This document shows, piece after piece, positions 26,267 to 33,299 of a stretch of DNA of 64,000 nt (position 1 is the stretch's first letter; each line of letters starts with the position of its first letter). The notes under the pieces are model-generated. The model was given only the letters and a program-made list of their open reading frames with translations. It was not told the origin of the DNA and did no database searches. Location of the stretch: assembly GCF_000622005.1 (NCBI RefSeq), contig NZ_JHWV01000001.1:4594-68593 (forward strand), read 5' to 3'. The position numbers and the translations under genes are program-made. This DNA is from Anaerovibrio sp. RM50 (lineage in GTDB: Bacteria > Bacillota > Negativicutes > Selenomonadales > Selenomonadaceae).

Positions 26267-27630
26267 GTAAACACCCCATCAACTGTATTTTTCTTTACTG
26301 TCTGCCCAGCTATGCCCTGATAATCATCAAACTGATTTCTTGCCATGTCATAACTGAGCTTTGCAGTACCGCCCCCACCGTGCCGGTGCTTTCTCACAAT
26401 AACCTCAGTCCAGTCATTGACTGATTCAGGGTCATAATACCTGTCACGGTATATAACCATAATGGCATCTGCATCCTGCTCAATGGCTCCAGATTCCTTC
26501 AAATCTGAAAGGGCTGGCCTTTTATCATTTCGATTTTCATTGGCCCTGTTTACCTGACTCAATGCCAATATCGGCGCATTGATATCCTTTGCCAGCTGCT
26601 GAATACCTCTGGAAATACTGGCCATTTCATTAGTCCTGCTTTCCCTGAAGCCATCAATGGTCATCAGCTGCATGTGGTCAATAACCACAAAATCAACGCC
26701 CTTCTTGGTATTTATCAGCCGTGTCCTTGCCCGGATATTCCCCAGCGAATACACATCGTCAACAATATCAAGCTGCCAGCCATTAACCCTGTTTTTCCCG
26801 GCTTCAAGCCTTTGGTATTTTTTCCTGCTTTCATCCGTTTCACCCTTTGCCATTGCATTTAGAGCATTAGTTTTTGCTTCTACTTCTGTTATACCCGACT
26901 CACAGGCAATGAGCCTTTTATATAAATCCCGCTTGGTCATTTCAAGGGAGAAATATAAAACCTTGTAGCCCTGTCGGCATACATTACGGACAAAATTTAA
27001 GGCCAGCGCGGTTTTACCCATGGCGGGACGGCCAGCCAATACGATGTAATGCCCTTCCTGCATCTTCTTCATTACCCTGTCAATGCCAGGTATTCCCCAA
27101 CTGATGCCTTTATCTTCGATACTGATAAACGAATTAAAGGCTTCCTCCAGCGAGTTATCAGAATGATCCTGCTCAACGGTTCGCAGATCTTCGATACTGT
27201 CCACATATCTGCTCAGCGACTCACTAACCTCAATGGTTTTATCCTGCATCTCGGATTCAATGTCATGGGCCAATATAATCATCTGCCGTCTATGTGAGCA
27301 TTCCTTTATCTGTCTTGCATATAGCTTTAACTGACTGGGATATGCCATCCCTTCACATAGCTTGGTAAGATAAAAGGGTGAACCGATTTTATCAGCCAGC
27401 CCATGTTTGTCGATGTATTCCATCACACTGGGAATGGCTAAAGTACCACCATCGGCGAACACTCCGGCAACGGCTTCATATACCGCCTGATTCGCTGCAG
27501 AATAGAAATCTTTGGCAGTTAAATAGCTCCCTATTTCAGCATAGGTGCTATTATCACCGTCTTTGTTCAGGATGCACAATTGGAGCAGGGCATTTTCAGC
27601 GTCAGGATTCTTGATTTTGTCTAGCTCCAT
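26263..27630 (-). CDS. dnaB: Replicative DNA helicase, DnaB family
   Basis: 455 residues, near full length for DnaB. N-terminal helical primase-interaction domain (NALLQLCILNKDGDNSTYA), then RecA-like ATPase with Walker A GRPAMGKTALALNF (~residue 200), Walker B DFVVIDHMQLM and the DnaB-type segment LALSQVNRANENR. Unwinds phage DNA at the fork. It follows the DnaD-like initiator gene and overlaps it by 29 bases, so loader and helicase are co-expressed. Confidence 0.93.
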   Translation of the reverse strand: MELDKIKNPDAENALLQLCILNKDGDNSTYAEIGSYLTAKDFYSAANQAVYEAVAGVFADGGTLAIPSVMEYIDKHGLADKIGSPFYLTKLCEGMAYPSQLKLYARQIKECSHRRQMIILAHDIESEMQDKTIEVSESLSRYVDSIEDLRTVEQDHSDNSLEEAFNSFISIEDKGISWGIPGIDRVMKKMQEGHYIVLAGRPAMGKTALALNFVRNVCRQGYKVLYFSLEMTKRDLYKRLIACESGITEVEAKTNALNAMAKGETDESRKKYQRLEAGKNRVNGWQLDIVDDVYSLGNIRARTRLINTKKGVDFVVIDHMQLMTIDGFRESRTNEMASISRGIQQLAKDINAPILALSQVNRANENRNDKRPALSDLKESGAIEQDADAIMVIYRDRYYDPESVNDWTEVIVRKHRHGGGGTAKLSYDMARNQFDDYQGIAGQTVKKNTVDGVFT

Positions 27631-28495
27631 TTTTTATTTCCTCAACCATTTCTTTGGGCAGCCATTCCGGATAATGTGCAGCTCCATTTTTCTTAATATC
27701 CTCAATCAGTTTTTGCCGTTCAAGCCACTCCTGATATTCTGGTGTCTCATCCTCATAAACAATCTTTGGTGGCGGTTCCGGTTTGGGTGCATCCTTTTCA
27801 GCAGCATCATACCCATCCGTCTCCCAGCTTTTCAAAATGCCCTCGACATATGACAGGCTCCGCTTGTTTCTGACAACAGCTCTTTCGATTGCCTTCACAA
27901 CGGCTCCTGATCCGAAATGCTTAACATCATCTGCCAGCTTCTCAAGTTCGATACTGGAGCATACAGGTCTGATTCCATCCTGATATGCTTTCAACACCTC
28001 ATCAGGAACAGCCGTCGGGGAGTCCTCGCGCGCACGCGCGTATTCTCTCTCTATATTCTTATTATTCTCTCTATTTTCTTGGGTGACATTTTTGGTACTA
28101 TTTGTACCACTTTTGTCACTATTGCTAGTGACATTTTTGGTATTATTATGGTGACATTTTTGGTACTGGGTGACATTTTTGGTAGTACCATTTTTGTCAC
28201 CATTCCCACTTTTGTCACTAGTACCATTTATGTCACTAGTGACATTTTTGGTAGTATTTATTTCTCTCCTGACCGGGGAAAGATATGTGGTTTTTATCCA
28301 ACCTTTTTCTTCAAGATTTTTTATTATCCTCATAACCTGTCTTTTGTTCATATTGAGGATATTTCCTATATGATTATTACTGGCATTACACGGGGCGAGA
28401 ATATATATCTCTGCTGCAACCAGCTTCTCAGATAACGTCAATTCCTTATCTGAGAGGATTTCTATAGGAATCCATAATCCTTTTACATCATGCAA
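27602..28495 (-). CDS. Replication initiator / helicase-loader protein: N-terminal winged helix and DnaD-like domain
   Basis: 297 residues from a TTG at 28495 (GGGGGG six bases upstream; an ATG in the next frame stops at once). N-terminal winged helix (LSEKLVAAEIYILAPCNASN, GNILNMNKRQVMRIIKNLEE). The middle (residues ~80-145) is low complexity with repeated TKNVT and DKSGT units that simply translate an array of 15-base DNA repeats. The C-terminal part (AVVKAIERAVVRNKRSLSYV, then EGILKSW) is a DnaD/DnaB_2-type domain, which recruits the helicase. An initiator carrying its own binding sites inside its gene is the arrangement known for lambda O and several Firmicutes phages. Confidence 0.85.
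   Translation of the reverse strand: MHDVKGLWIPIEILSDKELTLSEKLVAAEIYILAPCNASNNHIGNILNMNKRQVMRIIKNLEEKGWIKTTYLSPVRREINTTKNVTSDINGTSDKSGNGDKNGTTKNVTQYQKCHHNNTKNVTSNSDKSGTNSTKNVTQENRENNKNIEREYARAREDSPTAVPDEVLKAYQDGIRPVCSSIELEKLADDVKHFGSGAVVKAIERAVVRNKRSLSYVEGILKSWETDGYDAAEKDAPKPEPPPKIVYEDETPEYQEWLERQKLIEDIKKNGAAHYPEWLPKEMVEEIKNGARQNQES
28083..28253. repeat. Iteron-like array: nine 15-base repeats, candidate phage replication origin
   Basis: Five exact direct copies of GTGACATTTTTGGTA start at 28083, 28128, 28151, 28170 and 28239. Four inverted, related copies (TACCACTTTTGTCAC type) occupy 28105-28119, 28186-28200, 28204-28218 and 28222-28236. Spacing is 16-23 bases. All lie inside the initiator gene, and the flank at 28040-28080 is AT-rich and pyrimidine-rich. 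Probably bound by the initiator's winged helix. Confidence 0.8.
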
Positions 28496-29153
28496 TTCCG
28501 TCCCCCCTCAACTTAAATACCCCCGCTATTTTCTCATCAATATGCACAGGCTCCAGGATATACCTCTTAACGAAAGTTTCCCTGCCTATTCTGTGAATCT
28601 CTTGATGGTGGCGCCGGCACAAAGGAAGGCATCTCATACCTATGTGGCATATCTCTTTCCTGTTGCGCCCGGTTCCCACACTGTCATAATGGTGCAGCTC
28701 TGCCTTGCCTCCACACACTGCGCAGCGCTTGTTGACCGCACATACCCACACATATCTGGGCACGTCCTCACACAGCTTATAGAGTGGCTCTCCGCATGGA
28801 ATACCCTCCATCAGACAGAAGTCTATGAGGTATGTTATGTACAGCTTGGCAGTCTCCTTGGAGCAATCAGACAGAGAAAAGTCAGCCTCCAATGTCTCAC
28901 CTGTTGCCGCAAACATCAGCTTACTTATTTCCTTGGCTGCTTCCATAGGTGTATAACCCCACCACTCAGAAATAAACTTGATTAAAACGTATGCCTTGCG
29001 CCTCTGCTTTGCCGTGATACTATCAACAGTTGTCAGCTCCACCGCCACATTCTTATCCAGTTCATTCAAGTGGTTCTCCAGGCGGGGATTCAGGGGAGCG
29101 GAAAACCACAGCTCCCCATTCTTTACCCCTTTTATTTCCGCTTCAATTATCAT
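28488..29153 (-). CDS. HNH-type nuclease (HNHc_6-like phage protein)
   Basis: 221 residues. The N-terminal part (TAKQRRKAYVLIKFISEWWG) resembles recombination-related NinB-type sequences; the C-terminal part is a zinc-bound HNH domain with CAVCGGKAELHHYDSVG, then CLPLCRRHHQEIH. Such proteins are common in the replication/recombination blocks of Firmicutes phages. It overlaps the initiator by 8 bases. Nuclease motif is clear; the biological substrate is unknown. Confidence 0.82.
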   Translation of the reverse strand: MIIEAEIKGVKNGELWFSAPLNPRLENHLNELDKNVAVELTTVDSITAKQRRKAYVLIKFISEWWGYTPMEAAKEISKLMFAATGETLEADFSLSDCSKETAKLYITYLIDFCLMEGIPCGEPLYKLCEDVPRYVWVCAVNKRCAVCGGKAELHHYDSVGTGRNRKEICHIGMRCLPLCRRHHQEIHRIGRETFVKRYILEPVHIDEKIAGVFKLRGDGIA

Positions 29154-29167
29154 AAGCTACCTCATGA

Positions 29168-29737
29168 TCAGAAAGGGATCTCCTCATCATTAGCTACAGT
29201 TCCACCAAATCCGCCGGCAAAACTTTGCTCCAGCTCTTTGTCTGGAAGTATTGGAAGTGTTTCCAGAGTACTCAGAGGATAAATATTAATCAGCTTGTTA
29301 TGGCCGTATACCTTGCCATTGTATTCAGAAGGTTCGTTATGTGTCTGACCTGCGAATACCAATCCCTTCAGCTTGGTCTCATCCCAATCCCAAGAGAATC
29401 CACTATTGGAATCCTCCAGGCACTTAATGAATCCCTTGAAACGGCCAAGGTTCTGCTCGTCACACATCTGGTAATAAATTGCATCATTGCTCCACTTGGC
29501 AACCTTATTGGAATTAGTGTTGGACTGCCTCTTTAAGTCAGCCTCATACTTTCTCTTATAGAAATCCTTGAACTCACCATCAGCCACATCAAAGGCAATC
29601 TTAAGCATCTGTCTGCCGGACTTACTGGTGTTTTCCTCAGCCTTAATAATCTTCATCTTGTAATTGCCGGTAGGCAGCACGTAAAATCCCCCGCCAATAA
29701 TTGGTTCTGCACTCTCATATCCGTTAATCTTCTGCAT
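29168..29737 (-). CDS. DUF669 family protein, likely single-strand DNA-binding
   Basis: 189 residues from MQKINGYESA (ATG at 29737 behind GAGGAGGAATAA). The sequence YEADLKRQSNTNSNKVAKWS and the GFIKCLEDSNSG segment fit DUF669, a phage family found next to recombination ATPases and thought to act like SSB. The acidic tail (VANDEEIPF) resembles the protein-interaction tail of SSB. It is immediately downstream of the RecA-fold ATPase. Confidence 0.75.
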   Translation of the reverse strand: MQKINGYESAEPIIGGGFYVLPTGNYKMKIIKAEENTSKSGRQMLKIAFDVADGEFKDFYKRKYEADLKRQSNTNSNKVAKWSNDAIYYQMCDEQNLGRFKGFIKCLEDSNSGFSWDWDETKLKGLVFAGQTHNEPSEYNGKVYGHNKLINIYPLSTLETLPILPDKELEQSFAGGFGGTVANDEEIPF

Positions 29738-29741
29738 AAAA

Positions 29742-30392
29742 TTATTCCTCCTCATACTTTGTAAGTGTGTCGATAACAAAATTCATGTCGTTTGGAATGG
29801 TCTTATCAAAACATTCCATAGGGCTCTTGGCTGTACTGTGGTCTGCGGAAGTCTCAAATATATAGCCGTCAGCCGTTGCCTTGGATAAAAGTACTGTGGA
29901 GAACTTGGACTCCACCACCAGCTTGTCCAACTTGCGGCCGCTTGTTTTCATCTTGGTAAAGATGTAGCCGTTATCGTCCTTATCCGTCTGGCTATGTGCC
30001 AGGCACACAACAGTCAGATCATCACGCAGCTTGTGGATGTCGCTGATAAGCTCCCAGATGGATGTTGCCATGTCCTGCCACTTATCAAATCCCTTTTCCC
30101 TCATTCTCCGCATCTCATCATTAACCATAATCATGTTCAGGGTATCAATGACAACCACTTTGATATGGGTCATATCCTGATTGTCAATGCGGTTAAGTAT
30201 CTGCATGATAGTACCGACCTTATCAGTCTCGATATAGTTCTTATTCTCGGTACTGTAATTCTTTTTCCAGCCTCGCCATGACAAGCCCTTGCCATCAGCC
30301 TCTATAATGAATGTGGTCTTAGGGTCTAAGGTTCTCAGCGAAGTAGTCTTACCACTGCCGCTCTCACCCATAATCAATATTGCTCTGGACAT
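29742..30392 (-). CDS. Phage nucleotide-binding protein, RecA-fold ATPase (Sak4-like)
   Basis: 216 residues. Walker A GESGSGKTT at residues ~9-17, Walker B KVVVIDTLNMIM, and the later segment VVCLAHSQTDKDDNG. The short RecA-like ATPases of phages (Sak4 and relatives) promote strand annealing together with an SSB; the adjacent DUF669 gene fits. Start is behind AGGAGGTATAT. Confidence 0.8.
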   Translation of the reverse strand: MSRAILIMGESGSGKTTSLRTLDPKTTFIIEADGKGLSWRGWKKNYSTENKNYIETDKVGTIMQILNRIDNQDMTHIKVVVIDTLNMIMVNDEMRRMREKGFDKWQDMATSIWELISDIHKLRDDLTVVCLAHSQTDKDDNGYIFTKMKTSGRKLDKLVVESKFSTVLLSKATADGYIFETSADHSTAKSPMECFDKTIPNDMNFVIDTLTKYEEE

Positions 30393-30407
30393 ATATACCT
30401 CCTGTTG

Positions 30408-30917
30408 TCACTTCACGCTCATGCCGATAGCTTGTGTTAAAGTAATTCCATCAAATGTTTTCCCAGCTTTAATGGCTGCTTTTAAGGCTTTTTTGTCTGG
30501 CTCCGTTATTATCTTTCTTCTCAGATATTCAGGCGGTACAACTGCGCCTTTTGCAATCTGCACACTAGCCGGATTCTTTTTAAATTTGATAACAAATCGG
30601 CCATCCTTATCTTCAAAGTTATGTTCCTCGGTGGCCTGTCGCAGATAATTTTCTGCATCAGCTATCTTCTGTTGTTCGCTCTCTTTTCTCTTTTTAAGAA
30701 TTTTGATCTGGTTATCAATGGCATCCACCATAGCCTGACGATTTTTAATAAATAGAGCTACGCTTGTAATTTTCTCTTTTATTTCACCTTCAAGTTTGTC
30801 CAGATAATCCTTTAAAGGAATAATCTCACCAGTTTCTTCATCTACAGCCTCATCAAGACCTTGTGAGTATGCATCTAATACAGCAGCGTACTCTGCTTTA
30901 ATCTCATATATATTCAT
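30408..30917 (-). CDS. Gp157-like phage early protein
   Basis: 169 residues from the ATG at 30917 behind AAAGGAGAGAGACAACAC. Long coiled coil (EKITSVALFIKNRQAMVDAI, LKKRKESEQQKIADAENYLR) followed by a basic beta-rich end (FVIKFKKNPASVQIAKGAVV). This is the siphovirus Gp157 family, associated with replication modules and, in one Streptococcus phage, with host resistance to infection. Precise role unknown. Confidence 0.8.
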   Translation of the reverse strand: MNIYEIKAEYAAVLDAYSQGLDEAVDEETGEIIPLKDYLDKLEGEIKEKITSVALFIKNRQAMVDAIDNQIKILKKRKESEQQKIADAENYLRQATEEHNFEDKDGRFVIKFKKNPASVQIAKGAVVPPEYLRRKIITEPDKKALKAAIKAGKTFDGITLTQAIGMSVK

Positions 30918-30936
30918 GTGTTGTCTCTCTCCTTTG

Positions 30937-30960
30937 TTTGTGCTACACTTAAAGCACAAA
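30937..30960. other. Inverted repeat upstream of the Gp157 gene
   Basis: Perfect 8-base arms TTTGTGCT and AGCACAAA around an 8-base loop, ~20 bases before the Gp157 start on the minus strand. Could be an operator or an RNA hairpin. No poly-T tract follows on the minus strand. Confidence 0.5.
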
Positions 30961-30987
30961 GTGAATTTTCTGAGTTTTTATTTTTCG

Positions 30988-31022
30988 CCGTTCTCAGTCG
31001 CATCTGGGAACGGTATTTTTTT
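30988..31022 (+). terminator. Rho-independent terminator facing against the early operon
   Basis: On the plus strand CCGTTCTCAG pairs with CTGGGAACGG, then TA and seven T. It would stop rightward transcription although no rightward gene lies to its left in the prophage. It may block antisense RNA entering the early genes. Confidence 0.65.
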
Positions 31023-31191
31023 ATTTCAAGAACGGGAAGATTATGCCCGTATAAATAACCGAACCGATTATCCCGCCCAGCACGCCGATCCCCAGCAAAG
31101 TCCAAGCCTCATTGCTGAGAAATGGCAGGTTGACCCGCTTGTGGATACGCTTCGGCCTTTTTATTTCAATATGATTAAAGTTATAAAACAT
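31021..31191 (-). CDS. Small membrane protein
   Basis: 56 residues, ATG at 31191 behind AGGAGGACAGG. A basic N-terminus (IEIKRPKRIHKRVN) is followed by one strongly hydrophobic helix (WTLLGIGVLGGIIGSVIYTG). Stop codon overlaps the T-tract of the plus-strand terminator. Not assigned to a family; small early phage membrane proteins often act in superinfection exclusion or on host membrane enzymes, but nothing proves that here. Confidence 0.65.
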   Translation of the reverse strand: MFYNFNHIEIKRPKRIHKRVNLPFLSNEAWTLLGIGVLGGIIGSVIYTGIIFPFLK

Positions 31192-31200
31192 CCTGTCCTC

Positions 31201-31329
31201 CTAAAATGGTGTGTCCCGGTAATGCCTATGCCCTACGATGTAAGCATAGAGCTGTGTTACTTCCTCATTGTTGCTTCTGGCCAGCAGTTTCAATGCCCTA
31301 AGCCAGTTCTTCCTCCTCTGCCTCATCAT
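31201..31329 (-). CDS. Small basic phage protein
   Basis: 42 residues starting at MMRQRRKNWLRALKLLARSN. The ATG lies inside the end of the previous gene (32-base overlap in another frame) with GGAGG six bases upstream. Basic N-terminus and a helical middle. It ends 10 bases before the membrane-protein gene. No family known. Confidence 0.5.
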   Translation of the reverse strand: MMRQRRKNWLRALKLLARSNNEEVTQLYAYIVGHRHYRDTPF

Positions 31330-31540
31330 TGAATTCCTCCATCAACACCTTCATTAATTCATTTGCGTTGTCCTCACCAATAAGCACTCTGCAACTGCCA
31401 TTGGAAATAATATATTCGCAGGTTGTTACTCGATGCTCAGGATTCTTTGGGAAATGAGGATTAAAAGAATGAATCTGTTTAAAAACCATCATGCTGTCAC
31501 TTTCAAAGATTGTTTCAGTAGTGTGTTCCCAATCTCTCAT
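31298..31540 (-). CDS. Small hypothetical phage protein
   Basis: 80 residues from MRDWEHTTET (ATG at 31540); a GTG four codons upstream is an alternative since GGGAGGTG precedes both. Mixed alpha/beta with a very acidic C-terminus (EFNDEAEEEELA). No recognised domain. Confidence 0.6.
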   Translation of the reverse strand: MRDWEHTTETIFESDSMMVFKQIHSFNPHFPKNPEHRVTTCEYIISNGSCRVLIGEDNANELMKVLMEEFNDEAEEEELA

Positions 31541-31558
31541 ATACTTATTCACCTCCCT

Positions 31559-31702
31559 TCACATAGGCCTGTCGAGCCAGCCGCACAGAATCATAACCAA
31601 GAGGAAAATTGCCGGTGTTACAATCCAATGCGTGAAAAGTCTTTTTAAAAGGGCCCAGTCCTCTTCTTGGTGTCGCTGAAGGGCCCATTCCCACTTCTTC
31701 AT
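31559..31702 (-). CDS. Small membrane protein
   Basis: 47 residues. A tryptophan- and charge-rich N-terminus (MKKWEWALQRHQEEDWALLK) precedes one membrane helix (WIVTPAIFLLVMILCGWL). The ATG overlaps the stop of the next gene upstream by the sequence GCATGA, so translation is coupled. Third tiny early protein in a row; function unknown. Confidence 0.6.
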   Translation of the reverse strand: MKKWEWALQRHQEEDWALLKRLFTHWIVTPAIFLLVMILCGWLDRPM

Positions 31703-31839
31703 GCAGTGGCCACCTGCCCCTCATTCTTTTTCCTTACCTCTACTTCCACCTTCTGGCCTTTGGCGCGACCGTCCAGCTTCAGCAGCAATTCGATAAACTT
31801 CTCTGGCTTAAAGCCAATAATTTTTTTCTTGGTATCCAT
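31699..31839 (-). CDS. Small hypothetical phage protein
   Basis: 46 residues, ATG at 31839 behind AAAGGAGAACTGAAT. Starts MDTKKKIIGFKPEKFIELLL and has a basic C-terminal half (GRAKGQKVEVEVRKK). Soluble, basic; may bind nucleic acid. No family assigned. Confidence 0.6.
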   Translation of the reverse strand: MDTKKKIIGFKPEKFIELLLKLDGRAKGQKVEVEVRKKNEGQVATA

Positions 31840-31887
31840 ATTCAGTTCTCCTTTCATATGGAATTGGGTAGTGTACATTCGAGCCGT

Positions 31888-32043
31888 TTATACGTTTTTC
31901 TGCTTATTCACCAACTCCCAGCAGGCCTGGACAATTAATGAGTTGATGCTCTGTCCTGTTTCCTTGGCCATTTTATCTAGCTTGCGCTTAAGGGCCGGTA
32001 CCACTCGCAAATATAGGTTCTGCTTATCAGGCAGCTTGTCCAT
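31888..32043 (-). CDS. Arc-like ribbon-helix-helix DNA-binding protein
   Basis: 51 residues, ATG at 32043 behind GGAGGTGCAAT. The strand NLYLRVVPALKRKLDKMA and helix SINSLIVQACWELV give the ribbon-helix-helix pattern of Arc/CopG-type repressors. A perfect 10-base-arm palindrome (32076-32100) lies 33 bases upstream and may be its own operator. First small protein of the early leftward operon after the Cro-like gene. Confidence 0.7.
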   Translation of the reverse strand: MDKLPDKQNLYLRVVPALKRKLDKMAKETGQSINSLIVQACWELVNKQKNV

Positions 32044-32075
32044 ATTGCACCTCCTTTTTAAACTAAGGGTGGGGT

Positions 32076-32100
32076 TTGCACATTATGAAGTAATGTGCAA
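32076..32100. promoter_or_regulatory. Palindromic operator candidate before the ribbon-helix-helix gene
   Basis: Perfect inverted repeat, TTGCACATTA and TAATGTGCAA with a 5-base centre. The motif AATGTGCAATA recurs (with one change at the end) at about 33305, just after the ImmA gene. A second smaller palindrome, TTATCC-GTA-GGATAA, sits at 32104-32118. These probably bind the RHH or another early regulator. Confidence 0.6.
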
Positions 32101-32118
32101 TAGTTATCCGTAGGATAA

Positions 32119-32207
32119 TTATGTTTTTTTCGTTGTTTATTGTGTTGTTTGGTGTTAATTCGCGATTTTGTTTCGTTGCGTATGATGTTGTATCGTGTTG
32201 TGTAGGG
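32119..32207 (-). other. C-rich, G-poor transcribed stretch between cro-like and RHH genes
   Basis: On the minus strand this ~90-base run is nearly free of G and made of A and C, with repeated ACAAC/CAACAC units and no open frame. C-over-G bias in an unstructured leader is typical of Rho-loading (rut) sites. It follows the first early gene, a place where temperate phages put Rho-dependent stops relieved by antitermination. Role inferred. Confidence 0.4.
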
Positions 32208-32429
32208 TCATTTCGTAACTTTTGGGGTTACTTTTGGGGCAAAAAAAATCTCTGCTGGGTTTTCGATACCTAATCTCTGAATCATTATTTCGATTTCATC
32301 AGAACCAAATACCCCCTTATCCAGCTTGATAGAAAAGGTCTTAGGCGTAATACCTAGCATATTAGCCATATCTTTTCTTGTTATGTGGTTTTTGGCCATA
32401 AGGCCAAGAATTTCATCTGTTAAAATCAC
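32208..32429 (-). CDS. Cro-like helix-turn-helix regulator
   Basis: 73 residues from the GTG at 32429, seven bases behind GGAGG; an upstream in-frame ATG lacks a site. The helix-turn-helix is clear: GLMAKNHITRKDMANMLGIT then PKTFSIKLDKG. First gene of the leftward early operon, opposite the repressor. Ends KVTPKVTK, a short basic tail. By position it is the Cro counterpart of the CI-like gene. Confidence 0.78.
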   Translation of the reverse strand: MILTDEILGLMAKNHITRKDMANMLGITPKTFSIKLDKGVFGSDEIEIMIQRLGIENPAEIFFAPKVTPKVTK

Positions 32430-32454
32430 TCTTTTCCCTCCTTGCATGTTTAGT

Positions 32455-32508
32455 GTAACTTACTAGGTTACCTAAATTCTATATCCAGTTGGGTATCTTG
32501 TCAAGATA
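32455..32508 (-). promoter_or_regulatory. Leftward early (lytic) promoter with two operators
   Basis: Minus strand: -35 TTGACA (32499-32504), 17-base spacer, -10 TAGAAT (32476-32481). A perfect 7-base-arm palindrome TATCTTGTCAAGATA (32494-32508) covers the -35. A second one, GTAAC-N7-GTTAC (32455-32471), covers the start point. Repressor bound at either would silence the lytic operon. Confidence 0.75.
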
Positions 32509-32533
32509 TTTTTGTTATTATTATTAACATTTT

Positions 32534-32570
32534 TGTCGCCTAATAAGTCATTTTATGATATTATACTTGT
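32534..32570 (+). promoter_or_regulatory. Possible repressor promoter
   Basis: Upstream of the repressor the plus strand has TTGTCG at about 32531-32536 and TATGAT/TATTAT boxes at about 32552-32563. Spacing to the better -10 is not ideal, so this is a weak call, but the gene needs a rightward promoter within this 130-base divergent region. Confidence 0.35.
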
Positions 32571-32597
32571 AACAACACGAGATAGGAGCTGTTAAAT

Positions 32598-32981
32598 ATG
32601 AATGAGACAATAGGCACGAGATTAAAAGAATTACGCTTGCAAAAAGACTATACTCAGGAATATGTAGGTAATATCATCGGTGTTTCAAAACAAACTTTAT
32701 ATAAATACGAGAATGGCATTGTTACCAACATTCCTTCAGATAAAATCGAAGCGCTGGCTAAAGTATATGGAGTAACACCTGAATATATAATGGGTTGGGC
32801 TACCCCTTCCTCAGAACCAGACCGCCCATCCTACTACGCTGACCCAGAGACTGCGGAGGTTGCGGAGAGGCTCCGTACTCAGCCTGGTATGCGTATGCTC
32901 TTTGATGCCTCCAAAGATGCCAAGCCTGAGGACCTGCAGTATGCAGCCGACCTTCTCAAAAGACTCAAGGGTAATGAATGA
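32598..32981 (+). CDS. CI-like phage repressor (helix-turn-helix, short form)
   Basis: 127 residues behind AGGAGCTGTTAAAT. The N-terminal HTH_3 domain is textbook: RLKELRLQKDYTQEYVGNII, GVSKQTLYKYENG, then the linker IPSDKIEALAKVYGVTPEYI. The C-terminal ~45 residues are a short helical segment (AKPEDLQYAADLLKRLKGNE) with no LexA-type autoprotease. This short form, together with a downstream ImmA-like protease, points to induction by proteolysis as in ICEBs1/phi105-type systems. Rightward, opposite the Cro-like gene. Confidence 0.85.
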   Translation: MNETIGTRLKELRLQKDYTQEYVGNIIGVSKQTLYKYENGIVTNIPSDKIEALAKVYGVTPEYIMGWATPSSEPDRPSYYADPETAEVAERLRTQPGMRMLFDASKDAKPEDLQYAADLLKRLKGNE

Positions 32982-32985
32982 TGGT

Positions 32986-33021
32986 AAAAAAATCGACCTC
33001 TTGAAATTGCTTTCGGAGGTC
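32986..33021 (-). terminator. Leftward terminator-like hairpin between repressor and ImmA genes
   Basis: GACCTC pairs with GAGGTC; on the minus strand the stem is followed by a seven-T tract (after CGA). Would stop leftward RNA before it reaches the lytic promoter region. Confidence 0.5.
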
Positions 33022-33068
33022 AAAAATTATACAGTGAACATACATTCTATTTATAGAGGTGGTTTTGT

Positions 33069-33299
33069 ATGTTATTAGAGGGAATTGATTACTTTATCCG
33101 CCAGCTGGGCGGACTTAATGCTAAAGTAAAAGGATTCGTCTGCGAGGATGCTGACGGAATCTATAACATATATGTGAACAAAGACCATACACGCGAACAG
33201 CAGATGCAGACCATAAAGCATGAGCTGGAGCATATAGAGAATGAGGATATAGAGTCACTCTCCCCCGCCGATCAGCTGGAAGCCCAACGGCATGGATAA
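33069..33299 (+). CDS. ImmA/IrrE-like metallopeptidase, short form
   Basis: 76 residues, ATG behind AGAGGTGG. Contains the zinc motif KHELEHIEN (HEXXH) near residue 55 and the preceding strand GIYNIYVNKDHTREQQMQTI typical of ImmA. The family is normally about 120-180 residues; here the chain ends shortly after HEXXH at QLEAQRHG, where the third zinc ligand usually lies, so it may be a minimal or trimmed enzyme. Probably cleaves the short repressor encoded just upstream to trigger induction. Confidence 0.75.
   Translation: MLLEGIDYFIRQLGGLNAKVKGFVCEDADGIYNIYVNKDHTREQQMQTIKHELEHIENEDIESLSPADQLEAQRHG

Noticed and set aside
28083-28253. CRISPR array
   Set aside because: Repeats are only 15 bases, lie in both orientations with spacers of 1-8 bases, and are inside a coding gene; no cas genes.
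30914-31105. 63-codon minus-strand frame before the Gp157 gene
   Set aside because: Overlaps the small membrane-protein gene that has a good ribosome site, and its own start has none.
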